A DNA stretch of 20,850 nucleotides from Desulfobacterales bacterium (GCA_007135795.1 SLIE01000136.1:1-20850), one strand, 5' to 3'; numbered from the stretch's first letter, positions 1 to 9,204 are shown. The notes: generated from the sequence alone by a model not told the origin. Numbers and translations are program-made.

Positions 1-2
1 AG

Positions 3-605
3 ATTTACCGGAAGTTGCTGGATAAATCCCGGGATGAAATCGAGCAGCAGTTCATGGAAATGGAATATGTGCTGAATGAACGGGAAAAAAAGAATTACAT
101 GTATGCCGTGTTCAATGTGGCGGGCCATTTTGAAAGTGAAATTTCCCGAAAGTTTCCCCAGGTGCTGGATCAGGACAAGGTGGATGACGCGTTCATCGAA
201 GAACTTTGCAGCATTAATGCGGATGAAGACTTTTGGGGGGAACTGGGGGTTTCAGACCGGCTCAATGATTATCTGATGCGCTATGTCTTCTGGTTCTTTG
301 ACACCGAATTTGAAGGGAGTGTCTACCTTGAAGACCTGATGTGGCAGTTCAGGAGACGCCACCACGGTCATCGTCCGCCGCCCCGGAAAGCGCCGATGCC
401 CGTTGATGAAGCCCTCTCCGTAATGGGGCTGACCGCCGGTGAACTGCCGCAGATGACCGTCAGTAAAATAACCCGTCAATACCGGGCAATGGCTCACAAG
501 GTTCACCCCGACAAGGGCGGGGATCATGACACATTCATCCGGTTGAACCGTGCTTTTCGGGATCTCCTTGGAAAAGTGAAGCGGCGGGCGGATAAAACGA
601 AATGA
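3..605 (+). CDS. J-domain (DnaJ-like) protein, 5' end outside window
   Basis: The frame is open to the left edge, so the true start is probably outside; the first in-window start-like codon is TTG at 15. Counting from that TTG, the C-terminal ~65 residues form a J domain with the HPD motif at 164-166 inside HPDKGGD, preceded by a helix-II-like KITRQYRAMAHKV and followed by FIRLNRAFRDLL. J domains stimulate the ATPase of Hsp70 (DnaK). There is no Gly/Phe region, zinc finger or DnaJ C-terminal substrate-binding domain, so this is not DnaJ itself. The N-terminal ~125 residues are charged and predicted helical, of no family I recognise. The J domain sits at the C-terminus, the reverse of DnaJ. 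It is followed by a 290-bp gap and carB on the same strand. The J domain is certain; the client and cellular role are unknown. Confidence 0.85.
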   Translation: MYRKLLDKSRDEIEQQFMEMEYVLNEREKKNYMYAVFNVAGHFESEISRKFPQVLDQDKVDDAFIEELCSINADEDFWGELGVSDRLNDYLMRYVFWFFDTEFEGSVYLEDLMWQFRRRHHGHRPPPRKAPMPVDEALSVMGLTAGELPQMTVSKITRQYRAMAHKVHPDKGGDHDTFIRLNRAFRDLLGKVKRRADKTK

Positions 606-895
606 AATTAACAGTCCTTCATCATCGATGACACTATATCCTCCTTTGTTCGTTGCCTTGCATGAAATATCCGATATTTCGGGGGTTCATCCGAAAAGTG
701 ACATGCTGGTTGACGGTTTTTAAAAATTTTTGTTGTCAACTTAATGGTTGATTTCGTAAAAGAGATTCGCACTCGTCATATTTGCGAGCAGGGCAGGAGC
801 AGGCAGGGGCTGATGCCGGTCAAGTTATGCAAGAAATGAAATATACCTGCGAGGAACGGTCTTTTGGAAACGAAGTGTTATATTAAGGAGGGGCA
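606..895 (+). promoter_or_regulatory. carB upstream region
   Basis: This 290-bp spacer has no credible ORF. It is AT-rich around 716-731. It contains GTTGAC at 709-714 facing GTCAAC at 735-740, and a further GTTGA at 747-751, giving overlapping dyads that could be an operator or hairpin. A TTGTCA at about 733 lies 17 bp before GTAAAA, a weak sigma-70-like pair. The end carries a strong Shine-Dalgarno, AAGGAGG at 885-891, just ahead of the carB ATG at 896. I saw no clear pyrimidine attenuator or riboswitch. Confidence 0.35.
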
Positions 896-3800
896 ATGCC
901 CAGACGAGAAGATATTAAAAAAATTATGATTATAGGATCCGGCCCCATCGTCATTGGTCAGGCCTGTGAATTCGACTATTCCGGAACCCAGGCATGCAAG
1001 GCGCTCCGTGCCCTTGGATACGAGATTGTACTGGTCAACTCCAATCCCGCCACCATCATGACCGACCCTGAAATGGCGGATGTGACGTATATTGAGCCGT
1101 TAAATGTGCAGACCCTCGAGCGCATCATTGAAAAAGAACGCCCCGATGCCCTTCTCCCCAACCTGGGCGGTCAGACGGCGCTGAATTTGTCTTCCGAACT
1201 GACCACTGCGGGGGTTCTCGATCGATTCAATGTCGAGTTGATCGGTGTCAATGCCGGGGCGATAGAACGCGGTGAAGATCGCACCCTGTTTAAGGAAGCC
1301 ATGGACCGGATCGGCGTGGAAATGCCCCGAAGCAAGGCCGTCAACACCATAGAGGATGCGGAAGTCGTGGCTGCGGAACTCGGGTATCCGGTGGTTATCC
1401 GCCCGGCTTATACCATGGGGGGAACCGGCGGCGGCATGGTCTATAACGTGGAGGAACTGAAGGTCATTGCATCCCGGGGGTTGTCTGCCAGTATCATCAA
1501 CCAGGTCCTCATCGAGGAGTCGGTGCTTGGGTGGGAGGAACTGGAACTCGAGGTGGTTCGTGATGCCGATAATCGCATGGTGACCGTCTGTTTTATTGAG
1601 AATGTCGATCCCATGGGGGTTCATACGGGAGATTCCTACTGCACGGCCCCCATGCTGACCATTGCCGAAGATCTCCAGGCCAAACTTCAGGAAATAGCCT
1701 ACTCCATCGTGGAGACCATCGAAGTCATCGGTGGTACCAACATTCAGCTGGCCCATGACCCTGAAACCGGACGGGTGGTGGTCATCGAAATCAACCCGCG
1801 GACATCCCGGTCCTCCGCATTGGCTTCGAAAGCCACGGGATTTCCGATCGCCTTGATTTCAGCGATGCTGGCCGGGGGGTTGCGACTGAATGAAATTCCG
1901 TACTGGCGGGACGGTACCCTGGATAAGTACACCCCTTCCGGAGACTACGTGGTGGTCAAGTTTCCCCGGTGGGCCTTTGAGAAGTTTGCCGGGGTGGAGG
2001 ACAAGTTGGGTACCCAGATGCGGGCCGTGGGCGAGGTCATGAGTATTGGCAAAACCTATAAGGAGGCTTTCCAAAAGGCGATCCGCTCCCTGGAGATCAA
2101 TCGATACGGATTGGGTTTTGCCATGGATTTCAACAAAAAAACGCTTGATGAACTCTATGACATGGTCGGGGCGCCCACCAGCGAGCGCCATTTCATTCTT
2201 TACGAAGCACTGAGAAAAGGGGCGGATATTGATCGTCTTCATGAAATCACCTGGATCAAGCGATGGTTCATCGAGCAGATGAAGGAACTGGTCGACCTGG
2301 AAGAAGAAATTTTGAAGCACAAAGGCCGGATTCCGCCGGATGACCTTTTGACCCAGGCCAAGAAAGATGGCTTTGCAGACGGATACCTCGCCAGTCTGCT
2401 GGGGGTAAAGGAATCCGACATACGGGAAAGGCGGAAATCCCTTGGCGTCGTTGAAACATGGGATGCCGTGCCGGTTTCGGGCGTCAAGGATGCGGCATAT
2501 TACTACTCGACATACAATGGCACCAAAACCCAAGTCCCCATATCCGACCGGAAAAAAATAATGGTTCTGGGCGGTGGCCCCAACCGGATCGGGCAGGGGA
2601 TCGAGTTCGATTATTGCTGTGTACACGCGGCATTTGCCATCCGGGAAGCCGGTTACGAGTCGATCATGGTCAATTGCAACCCGGAGACGGTCTCAACGGA
2701 CTATGATACGGCGGACAAGCTCTATTTCGAGCCCCTGACCGTTGAAGATGTGCTGGCCATATATGAAAAAGAAAAGCCAGAAGGCGTGATTGTGCAATTC
2801 GGCGGGCAGACACCCTTGAATATCGCAAGCGAGCTTGCGGCCGCCGGGGTGAAGATCCTGGGAACATCCCCTGAAATCATCGATCTTGCCGAAGACAGGG
2901 ATCAATTCAACCAGATCATCCGGAAACTGGGTATTCCGCAACCGGAATCCGGCATGGCCCATTCTTTTGAAGAAGCACTGGTCATCGCCAATCAGATCGG
3001 TTATCCGCTGATCGTACGCCCTTCTTATGTTCTGGGCGGCCGGGCAATGGAAATTGTCATGGATGAAACCATGCTGCAACGCTATCTCGCAGTGGCCGTT
3101 GACATTTCGCCGCAACGCCCCATCCTGATCGACCGCTACCTGGAGTCGGCAATCGAGGCAGAAGCCGATGCGATCTCCGATGGTAAAGACGCTTTTGTTC
3201 CGGCTGTAATGGAGCACATTGAGTTTGCCGGGATTCATTCGGGGGACTCTGCCTGCGTGCTTCCACCGGTCAGCATACCTCCCCGGCACGTGGATACCAT
3301 AATTGAATATACCCGCAAGATTGCCGTTGAATTCGGAGTGGTGGGCTTGATGAATATCCAGTACGCCATCGCAAATGATCTGGTCTATATACTGGAGGCC
3401 AATCCGCGCGCCTCGCGCACGGTTCCCATCGTATCCAAGGTTTGCGGCTTTGCCATGGCGCGTATCGCGACAAAGATCATGCTGGGAGAGAGCCTGTCAA
3501 GTTTCGGGCTCGAAAGGAAAATGATCCCCTATTACGGTGTCAAGGAGGCGGTCTTCCCGTTTAACATGTTTCCTGAGGTCGATCCCCTGCTGGGGCCGGA
3601 GATGCGTTCCACCGGAGAGGTTCTGGGGCTTGCCGATTCCTTTGGCATGGCTTTTTACAAGGCCCAGGAAGCCACGCAAACGTCCCTTCCCGTGGAAGGA
3701 AACGTTTTAATAACCGTTGCGGACAAGGACAAGTCCAGCGTGGTGATGCCCGCCCGGTTGTTCTCGGATCTCGGGTTTAAAATTTACACCACCAACGGCA

Positions 3801-4096
3801 CAAAAGCCTTTCTGGAAAAGCACGGGATCGAATCGGAAATATTGAAAAAGCTTGGTCACGGGCGCCCCGATATTGTCGATGCCGTCAAGAACCGGGAAGT
3901 GAACCTGGTCATCAACACCCCTTGCGGCAAGGACAGTCAGGAGGATGATTCCTATATCCGCAAGACGGCTATACGGTATAAGGTTCCCTATATCACGACC
4001 ATTGCCGCGGCCGTGGCCACGGCCAAAGGGATCCAGGCGCGTCGGGAAGGGCAGGGGGCGGTAAAATCACTGCAGGAGTATCACGAGGAAATTTAG
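896..4096 (+). CDS. carB: Carbamoyl-phosphate synthase large subunit
   Basis: CarB makes carbamoyl phosphate from bicarbonate, ammonia supplied by the CarA glutaminase, and two ATP, in the cytoplasm, for pyrimidine and arginine synthesis. The 1066-residue length matches the family (about 1070). The two homologous halves are both visible. The first opens with KIMIIGSGPIVIGQACEFDY and carries the ATP-grasp loop MGGTGGGM; the second opens with KIMVLGGGPNRIGQGIEFDY and carries the loop PSYVLGGRAMEIV. The metal-binding segments EINPRTSRSSALASKATG and EANPRASRTVPIVSKV are intact. The C-terminal ~140 residues are the MGS-like allosteric domain (LGFKIYTTNGT). The start is fixed by AAGGAGG a few bases upstream. 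carA is not in this window. The gene stands alone between the J-domain gene and the convergent signalling block. Confidence 0.98.
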   Translation: MPRREDIKKIMIIGSGPIVIGQACEFDYSGTQACKALRALGYEIVLVNSNPATIMTDPEMADVTYIEPLNVQTLERIIEKERPDALLPNLGGQTALNLSSELTTAGVLDRFNVELIGVNAGAIERGEDRTLFKEAMDRIGVEMPRSKAVNTIEDAEVVAAELGYPVVIRPAYTMGGTGGGMVYNVEELKVIASRGLSASIINQVLIEESVLGWEELELEVVRDADNRMVTVCFIENVDPMGVHTGDSYCTAPMLTIAEDLQAKLQEIAYSIVETIEVIGGTNIQLAHDPETGRVVVIEINPRTSRSSALASKATGFPIALISAMLAGGLRLNEIPYWRDGTLDKYTPSGDYVVVKFPRWAFEKFAGVEDKLGTQMRAVGEVMSIGKTYKEAFQKAIRSLEINRYGLGFAMDFNKKTLDELYDMVGAPTSERHFILYEALRKGADIDRLHEITWIKRWFIEQMKELVDLEEEILKHKGRIPPDDLLTQAKKDGFADGYLASLLGVKESDIRERRKSLGVVETWDAVPVSGVKDAAYYYSTYNGTKTQVPISDRKKIMVLGGGPNRIGQGIEFDYCCVHAAFAIREAGYESIMVNCNPETVSTDYDTADKLYFEPLTVEDVLAIYEKEKPEGVIVQFGGQTPLNIASELAAAGVKILGTSPEIIDLAEDRDQFNQIIRKLGIPQPESGMAHSFEEALVIANQIGYPLIVRPSYVLGGRAMEIVMDETMLQRYLAVAVDISPQRPILIDRYLESAIEAEADAISDGKDAFVPAVMEHIEFAGIHSGDSACVLPPVSIPPRHVDTIIEYTRKIAVEFGVVGLMNIQYAIANDLVYILEANPRASRTVPIVSKVCGFAMARIATKIMLGESLSSFGLERKMIPYYGVKEAVFPFNMFPEVDPLLGPEMRSTGEVLGLADSFGMAFYKAQEATQTSLPVEGNVLITVADKDKSSVVMPARLFSDLGFKIYTTNGTKAFLEKHGIESEILKKLGHGRPDIVDAVKNREVNLVINTPCGKDSQEDDSYIRKTAIRYKVPYITTIAAAVATAKGIQARREGQGAVKSLQEYHEEI

Positions 4097-4150
4097 TGCT
4101 GGAACCAGACCAGGCGTTTTGATCACAGGGATCCGATTGTTATTTTGTAA

Positions 4151-4232
4151 GGAAAGGCAAAGTCAGCGTCAACCTGAACGTCTTGTTCGGAGTAATCTAC
4201 CATCGCAGGTTGGTCTCCGGCTTTGCCTTTCC
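4151..4232. repeat. Long imperfect inverted repeat between convergent genes
   Basis: GGAAAGGCAAAG at 4151-4162 is the exact reverse complement of CTTTGCCTTTCC at 4221-4232. Nested inside are CAACCTG (4170-4176) and CAGGTTG (4206-4212), and a small GAAC/GTTC hairpin near 4176-4188. The element lies between the 3' ends of carB (plus) and the sigma-54 response regulator (minus). No T-run follows on either strand, so it is not a standard intrinsic terminator. It may be a processed 3'-end structure or a small palindromic repeat element. The rest of 4097-4383 shows nothing further. Confidence 0.6.
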
Positions 4233-4383
4233 TGATATTCACCTATAGGATCATTGTGAAAACCGATTCCCTCGGACCTTTTAGGATTAGACGTTTTCAT
4301 TTCTTTGCGTGTTTTTTCGAGAAGGGCGTTGAATTTTCAGACTTCATTAACCAATCGAGGCACCTGCTTTAACGCCTGTAATA

Positions 4384-5781
4384 TTATTCGCGTCGATTCC
4401 CTTCGTTTTCCACGTCCAGTTCTTTGATCAGACGGTGCAGATACTGTCGTTGGATTCCCGCTATTTCGGCCGCCTGGCTGACGTTGCCGCCACTTTTTTG
4501 AAGCAGTGATTCAATGTAGGCCCGGTAGAATTGTTTCAGCATCGTTTCACGGGCCTCCTTGAAAGGTAAAGAGAACATGTTTGTATCATGATGTACTTGC
4601 CCTCCGAATCCATTGGTTTCTTCGAGGCACAAATCCTGTTTTATCACTTCACTTCCCTGGCAGAAGATAACACTGCGTTCGATAATGTTTTCAAGTTCCC
4701 GCACGTTTCCGGTGTAATCATAGTGTCTCAGGGCATACATGGCTTCCGGTGAAATGGATCGGATATCCTTTTTGTTGATGCAGCTGTATTTGGCCAGGAA
4801 ATGGTAGCTCAAAAGGGGTATGTCCTCACTTCTTTCCTTTAGCGTGGGCAGGTCGAGTCTGATCACATTCAGGCGATAGTACAGGTCTTCCCGAAAGCGT
4901 CTTTCCTGGATGGCTTCGGCAAGGTCACGGTTGGTTGCAGCAATGAATCGAAGATCCGCTTTTTTTGTTACAGCGCTTCCGACGGGCTTGTACTCGCCCT
5001 GTTGCAAAAGTCGCAGAAGCCTGGTTTGCAAGCGGGGGTTTAACTCACCGATTTCATCAAGAAAAAGTGTTCCTTTGTGGGCTTCTTCCACAACGCCTTT
5101 CGTGTCTTTATACGCACCGGTAAATGCGCCCTTTACATGTCCGAAAAGCTCGCTTTCCATGATTTCCGGAGGCAGGGCGGCACAGTTTAGGGTGACCATC
5201 TTTCCGTCGGCCCTGAGGCTGTGACGGTGGATTGCCCTGGCCACCAGTTCCTTGCCGGTTCCGCTGGCCCCTGTTATCAGCACTGTTCCCATGGTTGGCG
5301 CGACCTGGAGGACACGTTCTATGACTTTTTGCATTAGAGGCGAATTCGTAACCATGTCTGGGGGGGTTCCGGATTCCTCCGCCAATTTTCGAAGCCTGCG
5401 GTTTTCCTTTAAAAGGTCGTGCCACTGTAAGGCTTTATCCGTGGTTACGATAATTCGTTCGCGTCGGAAAGGTTTGGCGATATAGTCAAAGGCGCCTTTT
5501 TGAATTGCTTCCACCGCGGTTTCAATGGTGGCGTAAGCCGTCATAATCACCACAGGTATATCCGGATTGTGCGATTTTACACTTTCAAGTATCTGAATGC
5601 CATTCATTTTGGGCATTTTGAGATCGGTAAGGACGAGATCGAATGCTTCGGATTTCAATGCGCTCATCGCTTTGAACGGATCATTGTGAACAGTGACTTC
5701 GTGCCCGGCTTCTCCGCTGATAATGCGCTTGAGAAGGGTTAACATATCCTTTTCATCATCAACGACAAGTATTTTACTCAT
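4384..5781 (-). CDS. Sigma-54-dependent two-component response regulator (NtrC/DctD type)
   Basis: This is a 465-residue three-domain activator. The N-terminal receiver (1-120) has acidic residues D8/D9, phospho-acceptor D53 in LVLTDLKMP, and the switch Lys in IAKPF. The central AAA+ domain has Walker A GASGTGKE, the sigma-54-contacting GAFTGA loop, Walker B LFLDEIGE and the R-finger region FREDLYYRLNV. The C-terminal Fis-type helix-turn-helix is GGNVSQAAEIAGIQRQYLHRLIKEL. ATG at 5781 is chosen because the protein then starts directly at the receiver. A longer frame reaching 5934 would only run back into the kinase gene. The start overlaps the kinase stop by 8 bp (ATGAGTAA), so translation is probably coupled. 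With GAFTGA intact it should activate sigma-54 promoters, and several candidates lie in this window. Confidence 0.96.
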   Translation of the reverse strand: MSKILVVDDEKDMLTLLKRIISGEAGHEVTVHNDPFKAMSALKSEAFDLVLTDLKMPKMNGIQILESVKSHNPDIPVVIMTAYATIETAVEAIQKGAFDYIAKPFRRERIIVTTDKALQWHDLLKENRRLRKLAEESGTPPDMVTNSPLMQKVIERVLQVAPTMGTVLITGASGTGKELVARAIHRHSLRADGKMVTLNCAALPPEIMESELFGHVKGAFTGAYKDTKGVVEEAHKGTLFLDEIGELNPRLQTRLLRLLQQGEYKPVGSAVTKKADLRFIAATNRDLAEAIQERRFREDLYYRLNVIRLDLPTLKERSEDIPLLSYHFLAKYSCINKKDIRSISPEAMYALRHYDYTGNVRELENIIERSVIFCQGSEVIKQDLCLEETNGFGGQVHHDTNMFSLPFKEARETMLKQFYRAYIESLLQKSGGNVSQAAEIAGIQRQYLHRLIKELDVENEGNRRE

Positions 5782-7921
5782 GGTCCGACCTTTTTGGTGC
5801 CGATTTAAGGGTAATGGTGAAATTGGTGCCGGGACGGTTCGAAATCTCATCCGTTTGTGATGTGCATTCGATCGTCCCCCCATAACGGCTGACGATGCCG
5901 TAGCTGACGAACAGACCCAGCCCGGTTCCCTCACCCTCGGGCTTGGTGGTAAAAAACGGCTCGAAAATATGGCTTATATCCGCTTCCGGTATGCCGCTGC
6001 CGGTATCGGAAAGGGAAATGATCACCCATCGCTTAGTCTCATCCATTCGGCCGGATATGATCAGTTCGCCACCGACAGGCATGGCGGATATGGCATTGTT
6101 GACAAGGTTCAGAAACACCTGCTGCAATTGTCGGAAATCACCGCTGACTTCATGAAGACGCTCTGCCATATGCATCTCCAGTGTGATATCGTTGATGTCC
6201 AAGGTGTGCTTGACGATTTTAACGACTTCATTAATACACTCGTAAATATCTGTGCGCTCGGTGTTTTCTTTGCCATGGCGGGCGAAGCTAAGCAGGTTTT
6301 CCACGATTTGTTTACAGTGCAGCCCCTGGCGTTCAATGGTTTTTAAATCCTCCCATGCCTGACTTTCCGGATCTGCGTCCTGCAGCAAGAGATCCGAGAA
6401 GCCGAGAATCACGCCAATCGGATTATTGATTTCATGCGCCACGCCGGCCGCGAGGGTGCCTATCGAAGCGAGCTTTTCAGCATTGATGAGCCTGCTTTCC
6501 AGGTTTTTCTGATCAGTAATATCCCTTGCGATGCACAAAACAGCGCTGACTTTCCCTGTTTTATCCTTCAGTGGCATGAAATTGGCGTTGATCCAGGTGC
6601 GGTGGTCTTTTTCCACGATTTCAAGGATATCCCGTACACTTTTTGCCTCCTGAAAGACCCGGCCAGCGAGTTGGTGTATTTTTTTCGCTACATGCGTTGG
6701 AAAGAGGGACGAAAGCGGTTTGTGCAGACAATCGGACGGGCTTTTTTCGAAAATGCCGGCAGCAAAGGGGTTGATGGATTTGAAAACCCCGTCTATGTCG
6801 ATTGTGAAAATAAAATCCTCGGCACTTTCAATGAGAGAGCGATATTTTTCTTCGGAATGTCTCAGGGCATGGGTTCGTTCGCTCACCTCAAGTTCGAGAA
6901 ACCGGGACCATTTTTTTTCAAAAAGTAAAATAGCGGATGCCGCAGCAACGATAGCAGCCAGGATCAGCAATTGGAGGAGAAGCTGGCGGTTATTAGCGGC
7001 TTTGACAAGACCCTCGATTTCCAATACCGGGGCGACTACCGCAATGGACCATTTTTGCGGGAAATGATCACTGATATGGATCGGGCTGTAGGCAATGAAC
7101 TTGTCAATCAAACCGGTCATTCCTCGATGCCAACCGGATTCATAGGAACCCGTGCCTCTCATGCCCTTGAGCATTTTTTCTTTCTGGATAAAATTGATGG
7201 TATGAAAGGAGATGTGAGGGTCTTTTTGTTGTCTTACATCAAAGGCATCCCGGCCAATAAAATCTTTTTCCGGATGAAACAGGAAAAACCCCTTGTCGTT
7301 GATTATCCAGGCATAACCGGTTTTGCCGGATCGGATGTTCTCTACAAACGGGTTCAGCAACCAGGACACGTTTACGTCAAAAACGATTAATCCCTGATCC
7401 GGACCGGAAATGCTAACCGCCATGTACATGGTGATGTCGGATTTGTTGGGATTTGGATCAGAGAACCAGACCGTTTCCGGGGGGATGGTATCCGGCGGGG
7501 GAAAAGAAGGATACTCCGACACCCAGTAATTGTTCTGCGTATAATGATGTATTTCATCTCCGGTGTTGTTGGGGCTGGAACGGACAATCATGATTTTTCT
7601 CACCCCGCTTTCAATTATCCGGGCGAGGCTGCTTTGTATTACATGTTGCTGGACCTTCGGGTTGAGGGGAGTCGCTGTAACCTCTCTGCTTAATAAAATG
7701 ATTTCCTTTTCCAGGGAGCCCAGTTCTCTTTCGATGAGACCTGCGACGTTTTGGGCGATAACCAGTTGTTCTTCATTGAACTGTTGGGATACGATATTGC
7801 GTATTTCAGCAGCATGCCATAACCCAAGAACAACCGCCGCCAAAAAGAAACCAACGGCTGCTAGTAATACCAGAAATATAGACTTTGTATAAGTATTGCT
7901 TCGATTGGGAGTTTCAAGCAT
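5774..7921 (-). CDS. Membrane histidine kinase, Cache-like sensor + PAS (DctB/NtrB-like partner)
   Basis: This sensor kinase is partner of the overlapping sigma-54 regulator. From the ATG at 7921 (715 residues) it has a first membrane span at ~13-35 and a ~280-residue extracytoplasmic sensor with Cache features (SGKTGYAWIINDKGFFLFHP). A second span follows at ~313-335, then a PAS domain (~357-470) ending in CIARDITDQKNLE. The HisKA H-box is GVAHEINNP with His 496. The HATPase domain has an N-box (LVNNAISAM), DTGSGIP, FFTTK and GTGLGL. The start is uncertain: in-frame GTG at 7984 and ATG at 7966 also exist and none has a good Shine-Dalgarno. 7921 gives the usual short cytoplasmic leader before the first span. 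The layout matches C4-dicarboxylate kinases of the DctB type, but the ligand is not shown. Confidence 0.93.
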   Translation of the reverse strand: MLETPNRSNTYTKSIFLVLLAAVGFFLAAVVLGLWHAAEIRNIVSQQFNEEQLVIAQNVAGLIERELGSLEKEIILLSREVTATPLNPKVQQHVIQSSLARIIESGVRKIMIVRSSPNNTGDEIHHYTQNNYWVSEYPSFPPPDTIPPETVWFSDPNPNKSDITMYMAVSISGPDQGLIVFDVNVSWLLNPFVENIRSGKTGYAWIINDKGFFLFHPEKDFIGRDAFDVRQQKDPHISFHTINFIQKEKMLKGMRGTGSYESGWHRGMTGLIDKFIAYSPIHISDHFPQKWSIAVVAPVLEIEGLVKAANNRQLLLQLLILAAIVAAASAILLFEKKWSRFLELEVSERTHALRHSEEKYRSLIESAEDFIFTIDIDGVFKSINPFAAGIFEKSPSDCLHKPLSSLFPTHVAKKIHQLAGRVFQEAKSVRDILEIVEKDHRTWINANFMPLKDKTGKVSAVLCIARDITDQKNLESRLINAEKLASIGTLAAGVAHEINNPIGVILGFSDLLLQDADPESQAWEDLKTIERQGLHCKQIVENLLSFARHGKENTERTDIYECINEVVKIVKHTLDINDITLEMHMAERLHEVSGDFRQLQQVFLNLVNNAISAMPVGGELIISGRMDETKRWVIISLSDTGSGIPEADISHIFEPFFTTKPEGEGTGLGLFVSYGIVSRYGGTIECTSQTDEISNRPGTNFTITLKSAPKRSDHE

Positions 7922-8064
7922 ATCGGTATTTTGATGCCTTTTTGTTCCGGTATACACTTGGCACATGCTGCTGATTTCACACACCCTGTGTCTCAGCAGT
8001 GTTGGTTTCGGTTCCGGCTTCGGATTTACATTCGGTTAGAAGGACGAGTCAAATGAATAAATCG

Positions 8065-8093
8065 AATATAACTGTAAAGAATTATTGTCTCAA
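8065..8093 (-). promoter_or_regulatory. Sigma-70-like promoter for the kinase/sigma-54 regulator pair
   Basis: Read on the minus strand, TTGAGA (8093-8088) and TATATT (8070-8065) are separated by exactly 17 bp, with one mismatch in each hexamer. They lie upstream of every possible start of the histidine kinase. This would give the DctB/DctD-like pair housekeeping expression, separate from the upstream permease operon. A small AAACTC/GAGTTT hairpin (8092-8108) overlaps the -35 and could be an operator. Confidence 0.5.
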
Positions 8094-8199
8094 ACTCAAG
8101 AAGAGTTTCTCTATGGAGGTAATATGGGGCGTGAAGTCTCTTCTTTATTAATTTCTCTTCTTTTTTAATTAAGAAGGTGATGGGGAGTTTGCTTCTGAT

Positions 8200-8232
8200 C
8201 TTGTACGGGCACGTCGCATGTGCCCGTACAAG
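8200..8232. repeat. Perfect 13-bp hairpin downstream of the receiver-CBS gene
   Basis: CTTGTACGGGCAC (8200-8212) and GTGCCCGTACAAG (8220-8232) pair perfectly around a 7-nt loop. It lies about 60 bp beyond the stop of the minus-strand receiver-CBS gene. Its position suggests transcript termination or 3'-end protection, but neither side has a T-run. A second weaker AT-rich dyad (CTTCTT...AAGAAG) follows near 8156-8175. The remainder of the 7922-8289 spacer holds the kinase promoter and no ORF. Confidence 0.6.
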
Positions 8233-8289
8233 AATTGTGTCATGAATTGTGAAGCTGGCGCCTTTTACTGGCCAACTCGCAATAATTAT

Positions 8290-9204
8290 TTATTCCTTGG
8301 ACAGACGAAGCGCTCTTTCCATTTCGAAAAAGAGATCCCATTCACGTATGACGCCCACCACCGCGTTGCTTTTGTTGACTACGGCCATGCGTATGACCTT
8401 GTTGCTGACCATCATGTAGGCGGCTTCCATGAGGTTGGCGTTTTCTTTGACGGTGTTTGGCGCCGGTGACATGATTTGCTTCACCCTCGTTTTTGAGAGT
8501 TGCCTTACCTCCCGGTAAAAGGCCCCGGACCAGAACATGGGGGAAAACTGAATGCTGTCCGCCATGGAGGGCTTGGGCATGGACAGGTAAGGGGGCATTA
8601 ATGCTGTCAACAGGTTCCTGATATCAAGGAGACCTTTCATTTTTCCCTGGTTATCAAATACCATGATGGAGCGGTGACCGATTTCCATCAGGCGACTGGT
8701 GTGGGCCGCCGCTGAAAACGAGTCCCGGAGCTTTTCAATGGCTTCCGCTATCGATGCATCTTCTTTTATGGTGGTGTAATCCGATATGGGGATCATGATA
8801 TGCCTTACCTGCCGCTCTTCTTCGGGCCTGTCGACTTGGGAAAAATGGTATGCCTCGTCGATTTTGGCTGCCAGCATATTCACATCGCACGGTTTGGTGA
8901 GATAATCGAAGGCCCCTTCTTCCAGGGCGGCTGCGGCAGAAGGCTTTTTCCCATGCCCTGTCAGCATGATGACCGGCAGGTCCGGTTTCAGTGCTTTTAA
9001 TTCTCGAAGCACCTGGTGACCGTCCATTCCCGGCATCTTGACATCCAGCACCACCACGTCCGGATATTCACCCATTTTGCCCAGGGCTTCTTCACCGGTG
9101 GCGGCCATTATGGTTTCGAATCCTTTTTTGCGAAGGATTTTTTCAGTTGTTTCCCGAAAACGGTCCTCATCGTCTACCATTAATACTTTTATCTTATCGT
9201 TCAT
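8290..9204 (-). CDS. Response regulator: receiver fused to a CBS-domain pair
   Basis: The receiver (1-~125) has D11/D12, phospho-acceptor D54 in VVVLDVKMPG, T82 and K104 (LTKPCD). Instead of a DNA-binding or enzymatic output it carries two CBS motifs: one at ~133-200 (HIMIPISDYTTIKEDASIAEAIEKL, then GHRSIMVFDNQGKMKGLLDIRNLL) and one at ~243-297 (VKQIMSPAPNTVKENANLMEAA, then GVIREWDLFFEM). CBS pairs usually bind adenine nucleotides or SAM and regulate attached or partner proteins. The ATG at 9204 has AGGAGG upstream. It is the last gene of a run with the Yip1-like and DASS genes. It is clearly paralogous to the gene at 16300-17211, which also sits beside a DASS permease. No output domain is visible, so it probably acts through protein-protein contact. 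Confidence 0.94.
   Translation of the reverse strand: MNDKIKVLMVDDEDRFRETTEKILRKKGFETIMAATGEEALGKMGEYPDVVVLDVKMPGMDGHQVLRELKALKPDLPVIMLTGHGKKPSAAAALEEGAFDYLTKPCDVNMLAAKIDEAYHFSQVDRPEEERQVRHIMIPISDYTTIKEDASIAEAIEKLRDSFSAAAHTSRLMEIGHRSIMVFDNQGKMKGLLDIRNLLTALMPPYLSMPKPSMADSIQFSPMFWSGAFYREVRQLSKTRVKQIMSPAPNTVKENANLMEAAYMMVSNKVIRMAVVNKSNAVVGVIREWDLFFEMERALRLSKE

Noticed and set aside
1100..1756. Long minus-strand ORF opposite carB
   Set aside because: It is antisense to an unambiguous carB reading frame, with no ribosome site or recognisable domain; the same applies to 1859-2626 and 2693-3289.
5782..5934. N-terminal extension of the sigma-54 regulator to 5934
   Set aside because: The extra 51 residues are low-complexity, run inside the kinase gene and precede an intact receiver start at MSKILVVDDE.
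8258..8273. Sigma-54 site TGGCCAGTAAAAGGCG before the Cache-PAS kinase
   Set aside because: Only the GG and GC doublets match; the sigma-70-like promoter at 8065-8093 is a better fit.
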